From positions 1-31,828 of the forward strand of contig JAQICK010000066.1 of the NCBI GenBank assembly GCA_027858595.1: DNA of 31,828 nucleotides, given 5' to 3'. Numbering within the stretch: position 1 is the first letter of the stretch; each line of letters begins with the position of its first letter. Below, piece by piece: positions 17,700 through 25,583 of this stretch. The notes below the pieces were generated by a model. It saw only the letters and a program-made list of their open reading frames with translations. It did no database searches and was not told the DNA's origin. Both the position numbers and the translations under genes were made by a program. This DNA is from Melioribacteraceae bacterium (lineage in GTDB: Bacteria; Bacteroidota; Ignavibacteria; Ignavibacteriales; Melioribacteraceae).

Positions 17700-17728
17700 T
17701 TGACATCCAACAAATATGTTGTTATTTT
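17700..17728 (+). promoter_or_regulatory. Candidate ahpC promoter
   Basis: TTGACA (17700-17705) and TATTTT (17723-17728) are spaced by 17 bases, upstream of ahpC. The spacer holds a 14-base palindrome, CAACAAATATGTTG (17708-17721). The -35 is a perfect sigma70 match and the -10 is weak. Organisms of the Bacteroidota proper use a different consensus. Confidence 0.5.
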
Positions 17729-17732
17729 AGTA

Positions 17733-17747
17733 TTATAATCATTACAA
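17733..17747 (+). promoter_or_regulatory. Per-box-like operator of ahpC-perR
   Basis: TTATAATCATTACAA matches the Per-box consensus TTATAATNATTATAA at all but one of the fixed positions. It lies four bases after the proposed -10 hexamer and 36 bases before the ahpC ATG, where a bound repressor would block transcription. The regulator gene lies second in the same operon, implying autoregulation. Confidence 0.65.
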
Positions 17748-17783
17748 ATTTATTTAATAAACATATTTATAAAAGGAGTAGTT

Positions 17784-18347
17784 ATGATAAAGATAGGACA
17801 AAAAGTGCCTGATTTGGATTTGCAAGTATTTCAAAATGAAGAAATTAAAAATATTAGGTTAAGAGATTATAAAGGGCAATGGCTAGTTGTTGTTTTTTAT
17901 CCAGCAGATTTTACGTTTATCTGTCCAACAGAATTGGAAGATTTGCAAGAGAAATATGAAGAATTTAAAGCCAGTAATGCAGAAATACTAAGTATTAGTA
18001 CAGATACAGTTTTTGTACACAAAGCGTGGCATGATTCATCAGATGCAATTGGGAAAATAGAGTATCCAATGGGTTCAGATACTAATGGAAAAATTAGCAA
18101 AAAATTTGGCACGTACATAAAGAAAGAAGGTCTATCTCTTAGAGGAAGTTTTATAATTGATCCAGATAGTATTTTAAAAGCTTTTGAAATTCATGACAAT
18201 AACATTGGTAGAAGTGCAGATGAGTTGTTAAGAAAACTTCAAGCAGCAAAATTTGTAGCTGAAGCCGATGGAGATGTATGTCCAGCAAACTGGAAACCAG
18301 GTGCAGCAACTTTACATCCAGGATTAGATTTAGTTGGAAAAATATAA
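17784..18347 (+). CDS. ahpC: AhpC-type 2-Cys peroxiredoxin
   Basis: This 187-residue protein is a typical 2-Cys peroxiredoxin that reduces H2O2, organic peroxides and peroxynitrite in the cytosol. The peroxidatic cysteine is Cys47 in ADFTFICPTE, and the resolving cysteine is Cys166 in GDVCPANW. The length equals that of E. coli AhpC. AGGAG at 17774-17778, five bases before the ATG, is a strong ribosome site. No AhpF gene is in the window. The ferredoxin-NADP reductase gene downstream is a possible but unproven electron source. A Fur-family regulator gene follows by six bases, and a Per-box-like site lies upstream, so peroxide-responsive repression is likely. Confidence 0.96.
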   Translation: MIKIGQKVPDLDLQVFQNEEIKNIRLRDYKGQWLVVVFYPADFTFICPTELEDLQEKYEEFKASNAEILSISTDTVFVHKAWHDSSDAIGKIEYPMGSDTNGKISKKFGTYIKKEGLSLRGSFIIDPDSILKAFEIHDNNIGRSADELLRKLQAAKFVAEADGDVCPANWKPGAATLHPGLDLVGKI

Positions 18348-18353
18348 AACCCA

Positions 18354-18779
18354 ATGATAGAAAGCACGATAGAAAATATTTCAAAAATTTTGCATAAAAA
18401 AGGCGTAAGTCCCTCAATTCAGAGGATAAAAATAATGCAATTTATTTTGAATAATGAACATCACAGTTCTGTTGATTCAATCTATCAAAAATTAATTCAT
18501 GAAATTCCCACACTTTCTAAAACTACTGTCTATAATACATTAGCTTTGTTTGCGGAAAAGAAAATAATTAATTCAATTACAATTGATAACACTGAGATTT
18601 TATATGAGCAATCGCAAAAACCGCATGCTCATTTTCAGTGTAATATTTGTAAAAATATTATTGATATTGATTTGGATAGCAATTTGTACGGAATTAGTGA
18701 AATTGAAAATCACAAAGTAGAAAAAGTAAATATTAATTTAAGAGGCGTTTGCAACGAATGTCTTAAAAGTAAAAAATAA
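18354..18779 (+). CDS. perR: Fur-family regulator, PerR-like
   Basis: This 141-residue Fur-family repressor has an N-terminal winged helix (recognition region ~53-68, SKTTVYNTL) and a metal-binding dimerisation domain. The structural zinc site is Cys96/Cys99 and Cys133/Cys136. From memory of B. subtilis PerR, the two align without gaps through the sensor region: His37, His91, His93 and Asp104 are conserved at identical numbers. Position 85, Asp in PerR and Glu in Fur, is Glu here. It forms an operon with ahpC, six bases upstream, beneath a Per-box-like operator. Context argues for PerR, while Glu85 predicts weaker H2O2 sensing than classic PerR. An alternative is a Fur or Zur paralogue. Confidence 0.85.
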   Translation: MIESTIENISKILHKKGVSPSIQRIKIMQFILNNEHHSSVDSIYQKLIHEIPTLSKTTVYNTLALFAEKKIINSITIDNTEILYEQSQKPHAHFQCNICKNIIDIDLDSNLYGISEIENHKVEKVNINLRGVCNECLKSKK

Positions 18780-18817
18780 ATTAAATAATAGACCTTATGA
18801 AAAATAATAATTACATT

Positions 18818-18907
18818 ATGTCATTTCTCTTCCGATTCTTTTTAGCGGAAGAGAAAACTTTCTAAAATAAAAGACTTCTCTTCCAAAAATCGGGTTTGAA
18901 ATGACAT
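18818..18907. repeat. 90-base nested inverted-repeat element (MITE/REP-like)
   Basis: The outer arms are perfect: ATGTCATTTC at 18818-18827 and GAAATGACAT at 18898-18907. Inside, CCGATT (18832-18837) pairs with AATCGG (18888-18893), and GGAAGAGAA (18847-18855) with TTCTCTTCC (18876-18884). An alternative stem, TCTCTTCCG (18826-18834) with CGGAAGAGA (18846-18854), competes with these. No coding capacity is present. It lies between perR and osmC. The GTCATTTC end matches the repeat inside mocA. Confidence 0.7.
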
Positions 18908-18940
18908 GCTACTATTTTTCAAAATGTCTAATCAATAAAA

Positions 18941-18953
18941 TAATAAGTTATTA
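18941..18953. promoter_or_regulatory. AT-rich 6-1-6 palindrome before osmC
   Basis: TAATAAGTTATTA is a perfect 6-1-6 palindrome directly before the osmC ribosome site. It differs from the Per-box consensus, and its base composition makes chance likely. It is a low-confidence operator candidate for this stress gene. Confidence 0.2.
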
Positions 18954-18968
18954 AAAAGGAGTCGTATC

Positions 18969-19388
18969 ATGGGAGTAAGCACAGCAAAAGCATTATGGAA
19001 TGGTGAATTAAAGAGTGGAAATGGTAAAATGAGTTTTACTGGTTATGAAGGACCATTCACATTTGCATCACGTTTTGAAGATGGCGCAGAAACTAATCCA
19101 GAAGAATTAGTTGGTGCAGCAAATGCGGGATGTTTTTCAATGTTTTTATCAGCACTTCTAGGAAAAGAAAAAATTGTTCCTACAAGTATTGAAACTACTG
19201 CTACAGTTACATTAGGTACTGTTGATGGTGGACCACAAATTACTGGAATAGAATTAAATTGCGAAGCAAATATACCAGGCTTAAGCGATGATAAATTCCA
19301 AGAATTAGCAAAAAGTGCTAAAGAGCAATGTCCAATTTCAAAATTATTTGCTGGAACACAAATTACATTAGTTGCAAAATTAGTTTAA
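18969..19388 (+). CDS. osmC: OsmC-type peroxiredoxin
   Basis: This 139-residue protein belongs to the OsmC subfamily of the OsmC/Ohr group, thiol peroxidases that mainly reduce organic hydroperoxides. The two catalytic cysteines are Cys55 in AANAGCFSMF and Cys121 in EQCPISK; an extra Cys98 is present. The FASRFEDGAETNPEEL segment fits OsmC better than Ohr. An AAAAGGAG ribosome site lies just before the ATG. It follows perR by 189 bases, including a hairpin element, and is closed by a strong terminator at 19413-19459. It therefore appears to be a single-gene transcript that may be controlled by the same stress regulator. Confidence 0.93.
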   Translation: MGVSTAKALWNGELKSGNGKMSFTGYEGPFTFASRFEDGAETNPEELVGAANAGCFSMFLSALLGKEKIVPTSIETTATVTLGTVDGGPQITGIELNCEANIPGLSDDKFQELAKSAKEQCPISKLFAGTQITLVAKLV

Positions 19389-19412
19389 TTGTAAGCAAAA
19401 TATTCTAAATTT

Positions 19413-19459
19413 AGGATGAAATATTTTGAATAATATTCAAACTGTTTCATCCTATTTTA
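19413..19459 (+). terminator. Rho-independent terminator after osmC
   Basis: AGGATGAAA (19413-19421) and TTTCATCCT (19445-19453) form a perfect 9-base stem. A nested stem, TTTGAAT/ATTCAAA (19425-19431 and 19435-19441), sits inside it. ATTTTATT follows. It starts 25 bases after the osmC stop. Confidence 0.7.
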
Positions 19460-19527
19460 TTAAATTTGAATCTCAAATATTTTAAATCATCAAATTATAA
19501 TTTAGTATTAAGTCTATAGGAAAAGTA

Positions 19528-20343
19528 ATGGCTAAACAGTTGGAGTTAAATAGCTTAGTAACTCAAGTATTGCGAATTTCACCAGTAAATATAGTTATTA
19601 GAGTATCTCCTGATGGATGGAAAATTCCAGAATTTGAAGCGGGGCAATTTGCCGTTTTATATTTACCAGGTTCTGCTCCACGTTGCGAAAATGCGATTCC
19701 CGAACACCAAGAAGTTGACCCTGAAAAAATGATTAGACGTGCTTATTCTATCGCATCATCTTCAAAAAACAAAGAATATATTGAATTTTATATTACTTTA
19801 GTTCATGATGGAGAATTAACTTCAAGAATATTTGCATTACAACCTGGTGATAAAATTGGTTTAACCACTAAGTTCACTGGTATGTTTACAATGGATAAAG
19901 CTCCAAAGGATGCCAATCTTGTTTTAATTGCCACAGGAACTGGTGTTGCACCTTATATTAGCATGTTGCGTTCGAATGCCTTGGCAAATCCAAATAGAAG
20001 TATTGCTGTTCTTCACGGGGCTTATAATACTTGGGATTTGGGATATTCGTCAGAATTGTCTTTACTCGATTCGTTATTTCCTAACTTTACTTATATTCCA
20101 ACAATTACAGATACCCATAAAGAAGTTGTAAAATGGGGTGGGGAAGTTGGTTTTGTTCAAGATATTTGGAAACAAAAAAAATTAGACACAGCTTGGAACA
20201 CTAAACTCTCTCCGGAAAATACACATATTTTCTTGTGTGGAAATCCTTATATGATTGATGAAACCATTGCAGTGTTAGACGGCGAAGGTTTTATTGAACA
20301 CAAAGGAAAAGTTGTAGGTCAAATTCACGCCGAAAAATGGTAG
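19528..20343 (+). CDS. fpr: Ferredoxin/flavodoxin-NADP+ reductase
   Basis: This 271-residue protein is a bacterial plant-type ferredoxin-NADP+ reductase of the Fpr family, moving electrons between NADPH and ferredoxin or flavodoxin. The FAD site RRAYSIASS is at 70-78. The NADP(H) site has GTGVAPYISML at ~137-147 and CGNPYMID near residue 238. The C-terminal HAEKW tail resembles the family ending HVEKYW, with the penultimate Tyr missing. Residues ~50-68 form a small insertion. AGGAAAAG lies before the ATG. It follows a terminator and has its own upstream region. It may supply reductant to the neighbouring peroxide-stress enzymes; this is inference from position. It converges with uvrC. Confidence 0.93.
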   Translation: MAKQLELNSLVTQVLRISPVNIVIRVSPDGWKIPEFEAGQFAVLYLPGSAPRCENAIPEHQEVDPEKMIRRAYSIASSSKNKEYIEFYITLVHDGELTSRIFALQPGDKIGLTTKFTGMFTMDKAPKDANLVLIATGTGVAPYISMLRSNALANPNRSIAVLHGAYNTWDLGYSSELSLLDSLFPNFTYIPTITDTHKEVVKWGGEVGFVQDIWKQKKLDTAWNTKLSPENTHIFLCGNPYMIDETIAVLDGEGFIEHKGKVVGQIHAEKW

Positions 20344-20408
20344 CTTCTGCCAAAGGCATCCATTCGGAGACAAGCTCAGCAACTGATTCTAATAATTACT
20401 TCTCAATT

Positions 20409-20480
20409 GTCATTCCCGAATGTTTTTATCGTGAACCTCAGATAAAATAAAATTTCTACCTGAAGTATTTAGGAATGAAA
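20409..20480. repeat. Degenerate TGTCATTCC...GGAATGA inverted repeat between fpr and uvrC
   Basis: TGTCATTCCCGAATG at 20409-20423 and AGGAATGA at 20471-20478 form the imperfect ends of a ~70-base element. It resembles the GTCATTTC-ended repeats at 7209 and 18818 and appears to be a decayed relative. It may also serve as a two-way terminator for the convergent genes. Confidence 0.4.
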
Positions 20481-20505
20481 AAACAAATTTCTGGGAGAGT
20501 TAAAT

Positions 20506-22350
20506 CTATTTCTTTTTTTTGTAGAACTCAAAAATTAAATTTGCTTTAAATTTTCCTACCACTTCAGATAATTCTTCAACCGATCTTTTCTTAATTTCAT
20601 TCACACTTTTAAATTCAATTAATAATTTAGTAGCAACTTTTTCTCCAACTCCTTTAATTTCTGTTAGTTCAGTTTGGAAAGTTCGTTTACTTCTTCGTTC
20701 TCTGTGAAATGTTATTGCAAAACGATGTGCTTCATCTCTAAGGTGCTGTAGTAGTTTAAGAGATGACGATGTTTTAGGAATAGTCTGTGCTTCCGAATCA
20801 CCAGGGAAGAAAATTTCTTCCAATCTTTTTGCTAATCCAATAATGTTATAATTCTTGTATTCCAAATCTTCCAAAATTGATACAGCACTAGAGAGCTGTC
20901 CCTTTCCGCCATCTACCATAATAAGTTCTGGTAGAGGAGAATTCTCTTTTTTCAGTCTTGAATATCTTCTTTCAACAACTTCTCTCATCGAAGCAAAATC
21001 GTCAACTCCATCTATATCCTTAATTATAAACCGTCGGTAGAGTGATCTCTTAGGTTTTCCATCTACAAAAACAACCAGTGAAGCTACGGTTTCGCTTCCC
21101 TGAATGTGAGAAATATCGAAGCATTCAATTTTTCTTGGAAGAACATTTAGGCGTAAATCTCTTTTTAATGCATTTAAAACATAGGGAAGATTTCCTTCTT
21201 TTTTCATTTTTTGAAGTTGAATATCTTTTAACTGAAGTATCGAATTCTGTTTGCACATTTTTAAGAGTAACATAGTATCACTCGTTATTTTTGGCACAAC
21301 AATTCTAATATTTCTTCCGACTTTTGTTTTAAGCCATTCAAGAATTGAATCTTCTTCATAAGGTGCTACTTCAATAATAATCTCTTTTGGAACTTCGACA
21401 AATTCATTATAATAAAATTTTAGTACTGCAGAATAAACTTGATTTAACTGCTCATCAGGTGTACAAGTAAGTTTTAATTGCTTCCTCCCAACCAACCTGC
21501 CTTCTCGAATATTTAGAATTGTGCATGCTACATCTTTACTTTCAACAGCAACAGAAATTACATCTCTATCTCCAAAATCAGTTGAAACAATTTTTTGTTT
21601 TGATGAATAGACTTCTAATTTACTAATTGTATCACGCAATTCAGCAGCTTTTTCAAATCTAAAATTATCCGATTCAATTTTCATTTCGTGCTGAAGCTCT
21701 TTTATTAAAACATCCGATTTTCCCTTGAACACTTTTATCAAGTGGGAAACCATTTTGTTATATTCATCCTCTGATACTAATCCCTCACAAGGTCCATCAC
21801 ATTTTTTGATGTGAAAATCTAAACATACTTTTACCTTTTTCTTTGCAATCGATTCGTTGTTAATTAAATGTTTGCAACTTCTAATTTTGAATATTTGATT
21901 CATCATACGCAATGATGATTTCATATCCTTCACATTTGTATAAGGTCCAAAATACTTTGAGCCGTCTTTAACAACAAATCTTGTAGCAAATACTTGCGGA
22001 TATGGTTCGTTAGTTACTCGGATATATGGAAACGTTTTATCATCCTTAAGGTTTATATTATATCTAGGCTTAAATTCCTTTATTAAATTATTTTCTAATA
22101 CCAGTGCTTCAACTTCGTTATCAGTAACAATCAGTTGGAAGTCTTTAATCTTTTTAACTAATGCCAATGTCTTAGGTGAATCAACGGTGGAACGAAAATA
22201 TGAACGGACACGGCTTCGTAAGTTTTTTGCTTTTCCAACATAAATTATTTTTTCGTTTTTATCTTTAAATTGATAAACACCTGGCAAAGCTGGCAAAGCT
22301 TCTAACTTAGATTGAAGCTCCTCGTTTTTTTGAGATTTAATTTTTGACAT
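20506..22350 (-). CDS. uvrC: Excinuclease ABC subunit C
   Basis: UvrC makes the two incisions around DNA lesions in nucleotide excision repair, with UvrA and UvrB. The 614-residue product has the full domain set. The GIY-YIG nuclease is at ~20-98 (LPGVYQF...IIYVGKAKNLRSR), followed by a four-cysteine cluster (Cys159/176/184/188) like the reported Fe-S site. The UVR helix for UvrB contact is at ~214-248. The RNase H-like nuclease domain has the FDISHIQG and MVDGGKGQL motifs, and tandem helix-hairpin-helix motifs lie near the C-terminus (EIKGVGEKVATKLL). The length matches E. coli UvrC. There is no obvious ribosome site. It lies 109 bases downstream of glgC on the same strand, with a hairpin between, and converges with fpr. 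Confidence 0.97.
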   Translation of the reverse strand: MSKIKSQKNEELQSKLEALPALPGVYQFKDKNEKIIYVGKAKNLRSRVRSYFRSTVDSPKTLALVKKIKDFQLIVTDNEVEALVLENNLIKEFKPRYNINLKDDKTFPYIRVTNEPYPQVFATRFVVKDGSKYFGPYTNVKDMKSSLRMMNQIFKIRSCKHLINNESIAKKKVKVCLDFHIKKCDGPCEGLVSEDEYNKMVSHLIKVFKGKSDVLIKELQHEMKIESDNFRFEKAAELRDTISKLEVYSSKQKIVSTDFGDRDVISVAVESKDVACTILNIREGRLVGRKQLKLTCTPDEQLNQVYSAVLKFYYNEFVEVPKEIIIEVAPYEEDSILEWLKTKVGRNIRIVVPKITSDTMLLLKMCKQNSILQLKDIQLQKMKKEGNLPYVLNALKRDLRLNVLPRKIECFDISHIQGSETVASLVVFVDGKPKRSLYRRFIIKDIDGVDDFASMREVVERRYSRLKKENSPLPELIMVDGGKGQLSSAVSILEDLEYKNYNIIGLAKRLEEIFFPGDSEAQTIPKTSSSLKLLQHLRDEAHRFAITFHRERRSKRTFQTELTEIKGVGEKVATKLLIEFKSVNEIKKRSVEELSEVVGKFKANLIFEFYKKKK

Positions 22351-22422
22351 ATTAGAAAGATAAGAAAATTGTTAAAAATATTAGTTTTGTGGAATGTAAA
22401 ATGGATTAGAAATATTAGACTG

Positions 22423-22443
22423 CAACGCTACTACTAAGCGTTG
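22423..22443 (-). terminator. Candidate terminator after glgC
   Basis: CAACGCT (22423-22429) and AGCGTTG (22437-22443) form a perfect 7-base stem with a 7-base loop, 17 bases past the glgC stop on the - strand. No proper T-run follows, so it may be a pause or RNA-end structure rather than a terminator. Confidence 0.4.
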
Positions 22444-22459
22444 AAGTTATTTTGAAAAG

Positions 22460-23692
22460 TTAAAATTTATAATTTTTAGGAATAATAACAATTCCAGTTT
22501 CAGTTACTTTAAATCTTTTTTTATCGGTTTCTATATCAAATCCTATCTCAGTTCCTTCGGGTACATTTACATTTTTATCAATTATTGCACGCCTAATTCT
22601 TGAATGGCGTCCAATGTTACATCTATCCATTATAATTGAATCTGTAATATACGAGTAACTATTTACGCGAACATGTGGTCCTAAAATAGAGCGTTCAACT
22701 AAGCCACCAGATATGACAGTTCCGTCAGTAACAAGAGAATTGTATGCTCTACCAACTCTTTCACCTTCGTGGGATATCGTTTTAGCAGGTGGAGATTGAA
22801 TTTGCTGTGAACGTAAAGGCCAATTAGAATCGTACATATTAAATTGAGGATTAACATTTAGCAAATCCATACTAGCTGCGTAATAACTGTCTAATGTACC
22901 TACGTCCACCCAATAAGGTTTTTCTTTTTGATTTTCGTCTTCGTATCTAAAAGAGAACACTTCATATTTTTCTTTAATCATGTAGGGAATTATATGCTTT
23001 CCAAAATCAGTATTCTCAATGTTTTTCTCTTCCATTTCTCTAATAATTTTAAGTAAAGCTTTTACTTTAAATACATACACACCCATATTCGCAAACGATT
23101 CACCAGGTCTATCTGGAATTTCAGGAGGATCTTCTGGCTTTTCTACAAAATCAATTACACGATAATCTTTATCAATCTCTATCACACCAAATTCTGATGC
23201 AATGCTTTTTGGTACAAACAAAGATGATATTGATAAATCGGCGTCTTTATGAACATGATATTGAAGCATTTTTAAATAATCCATTTTGTAAATATGATCG
23301 CCTGAAAGGATAAGCACATATTCGCTTTTGTTTTCCATAAGATTTGCATTCTGGAAAATAGCGTTGGATGTTCCAGTGTACCAATTGTTGCTCATTTTTA
23401 ATTGTGGAGGAATTGAATAAATAAACTCGCCAAGTTCTGGATTGAAAATATTCCATGCCTCGTAAATGTGTTGTGTTAAGGAATCTGATTTATATTGTGT
23501 GAGCACATATATTTTTCTCAAGCCCGAGTTCAAACAATTAGACAATGCAAAATCAACAATTCTATATTTCCCACCAAAAGGAACTGATGGTTTTGAACGG
23601 AATTCTGTAAGTGGCATAAGTCTTTCGCCTTGTCCACCAGCTAAAATCATGGTAACGGTGTTTCTTAAAAGTGATGATCCTGTGTAAGCCAT
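22460..23692 (-). CDS. glgC: Glucose-1-phosphate adenylyltransferase
   Basis: GlgC makes ADP-glucose from glucose-1-phosphate and ATP, the committed step of bacterial glycogen synthesis. The 410-residue product has the nucleotide loop AGGQGERLMPLT at ~18-29 and PSVPFGGKYRIVDFALSN right after it. LSGDHIYKMDY, the glucose-1-phosphate motif VIDFVEKP, and the C-terminal left-handed beta-helix (ILGPHVRVNSYSYI, GRHSRIRRAII) follow. The length is normal. GAGG lies five bases before the ATG on the - strand. No other glycogen gene is in the window. It is divergent from the M1 peptidase gene, and the 139-base intergenic region is very AT-rich. Confidence 0.96.
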   Translation of the reverse strand: MAYTGSSLLRNTVTMILAGGQGERLMPLTEFRSKPSVPFGGKYRIVDFALSNCLNSGLRKIYVLTQYKSDSLTQHIYEAWNIFNPELGEFIYSIPPQLKMSNNWYTGTSNAIFQNANLMENKSEYVLILSGDHIYKMDYLKMLQYHVHKDADLSISSLFVPKSIASEFGVIEIDKDYRVIDFVEKPEDPPEIPDRPGESFANMGVYVFKVKALLKIIREMEEKNIENTDFGKHIIPYMIKEKYEVFSFRYEDENQKEKPYWVDVGTLDSYYAASMDLLNVNPQFNMYDSNWPLRSQQIQSPPAKTISHEGERVGRAYNSLVTDGTVISGGLVERSILGPHVRVNSYSYITDSIIMDRCNIGRHSRIRRAIIDKNVNVPEGTEIGFDIETDKKRFKVTETGIVIIPKNYKF

Positions 23693-23831
23693 TTTATCCT
23701 CTTTTTATTTCAAAAATAATATGAATGGTTCTTTATGACAAGTTATTAAATTGTTAAATTGTTTTTAATCTTTTTTAATATAAAGATTATTACATATTAA
23801 AAATTATACATTAAAAAAAATATTTTGCTTA

Positions 23832-25508
23832 ATTAATAAAATAAGAAAACTTTTACTAATAACAACAGCACTTTTTATATTATTATTAATTTCATCCTTT
23901 TTTTTATTTACTAATCAAAATGATAGAGATTTTCTTGCCAGAAATCTTTCCACAATATTCCGTTATTCTTTAGAAGATAATTTTGAGTTGCCAAACAGAA
24001 AAATAGATGTTCTTCAATATGATTTACAATTAGATGTTTTTCAAGAGGATGAGTTTATAAGTGAAAATGCAAAAATTAAACTTATTGTCCTCGAAGAAAA
24101 TCAAAGAAAAATTGAATTAGATTTTAATGATAATTTTAATATAAACTCTGTAAAATTTAATGGGGATAAGGCATCGTATGAATATGAGAATGATAAAATA
24201 GTACTATATAGAAATGATACTTCAGACGATACACTTAACATAGAAATCAATTTTGAGGGTAAACCGCAGAATCTTGGAATGGGTTCTTTTTCGATGGAAA
24301 GTAAAAATGGACAGAATTTTCTATCAACTTTAAATGAGCCAATCTTTGCATCTACATGGTTCCCTTGTAACGATACTCCTTCAGATAAGGCTACTACAAA
24401 AATTTCAATTACAAACGATAGCAATATTGTTTCTCTGTCTAATGGAAAGATAATTGATATAGTAACAGAAGGGGATAGACGAACATATGTTTGGGAGTCT
24501 GAGTATCCCATTGCAACTTATTTAATTTCAATATATTCAGGAGAGTATCAAAAAATTAATCAAGTTTATTATTCTAATAAAGACACTATGGATATTGACT
24601 ATTACGTGATGGAGGATAAACTTGATAATGCTAAAAAAGATTTTGCAAACCATCCAGATTATCTAAAAGTCTTTTCAGAATTGTTCGGAGAGTATCCTTT
24701 TATCAAAGAGAAATATGCAGTTGCTGAAATTCTTTGGAAACAAGGAGCAATGGAAAGCCAGACTATTACTGGAATTGGTGGAAATTTTATTTCTGGAATG
24801 AATTTCAACGAATCGATTCTTATTCACGAAGTTGCACATCATTGGTGGGGAAATTCAGTTACATTAAAAAATTGGAATAACATTTGGCTAAACGAAGGTT
24901 TTGCTACTTATGCAGAACCACTTTATTTTGAAAAAACGCGGGGACAGAAAGCTCTTATTTCAACAATGTATTCTTTTAAGCAGAGAATTAATTTCAGAGA
25001 TAATCAAACTTTGTATAATCCTGGAACTGATATCTTTTCCTCTACTATTTACAATAAAGGTGCGTGGGTTTTACATATGCTACGAAAGGAGATTGGGGAT
25101 TCGCTATTTTTTAGTGGGCTGAAAAATTATTACAATAAATTTAAATATAGCAACGCTAGTACAGAAGATTTAAAGCAAGTTTTTGAAAAAACATCAAATA
25201 AAAAACTAAATAAATTCTTTGCTCAATGGGTTTATGAAGGAACTGGATTTATGGAACTTGATATTAATTTTGATGAACAAGTTACTTCAATAGATTCAGT
25301 TGTGTTGTCAATTGAAATTAGGCAGACCCAAAGTGGCTACAGTAATTATCACTTCCCACTAGATATTGAATTGGAAGATTCATCAGGAGCAATATTTAAC
25401 TATACACCTTATATTAAAAGTGATACTACATTAAAATATATTATATCCAACAGAATTAAAGATATTACTTTTGATAAAAATAATTGGTTGTTGGTAAATA
25501 TTGAGTAA
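23832..25508 (+). CDS. M1-family membrane-anchored aminopeptidase, non-AUG start
   Basis: This is an M1 zinc metallopeptidase. Counted from the first conventional start (TTG at 23988), the zinc site HEVAHHWWG has His280, Glu281 and His284, and NEGFA supplies the third ligand Glu303. The substrate motif is GAMES (253-257) instead of the usual GAMEN. The TTG gives 506 residues but would cut off an in-frame upstream stretch encoding RKLLLITTALFILLLISS, a clear signal peptide or anchor. This is open from 23784 to 23987 and contains no ATG, GTG or TTG. The coordinates given assume ATT at 23832; ATA at 23841 is another option. The protein probably faces the periplasm. It lacks the long C-terminal helical domain of large M1 enzymes. 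It precedes lpxH by 75 bases. Confidence 0.8.
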   Translation: MNKIRKLLLITTALFILLLISSFFLFTNQNDRDFLARNLSTIFRYSLEDNFELPNRKIDVLQYDLQLDVFQEDEFISENAKIKLIVLEENQRKIELDFNDNFNINSVKFNGDKASYEYENDKIVLYRNDTSDDTLNIEINFEGKPQNLGMGSFSMESKNGQNFLSTLNEPIFASTWFPCNDTPSDKATTKISITNDSNIVSLSNGKIIDIVTEGDRRTYVWESEYPIATYLISIYSGEYQKINQVYYSNKDTMDIDYYVMEDKLDNAKKDFANHPDYLKVFSELFGEYPFIKEKYAVAEILWKQGAMESQTITGIGGNFISGMNFNESILIHEVAHHWWGNSVTLKNWNNIWLNEGFATYAEPLYFEKTRGQKALISTMYSFKQRINFRDNQTLYNPGTDIFSSTIYNKGAWVLHMLRKEIGDSLFFSGLKNYYNKFKYSNASTEDLKQVFEKTSNKKLNKFFAQWVYEGTGFMELDINFDEQVTSIDSVVLSIEIRQTQSGYSNYHFPLDIELEDSSGAIFNYTPYIKSDTTLKYIISNRIKDITFDKNNWLLVNIE

Positions 25509-25583
25509 GAAAAGAATACATCTTATATTTCATCCAAATTTATGATAACTTTGTAGATTATAATTTTAAAATTCCAAGGTAAA

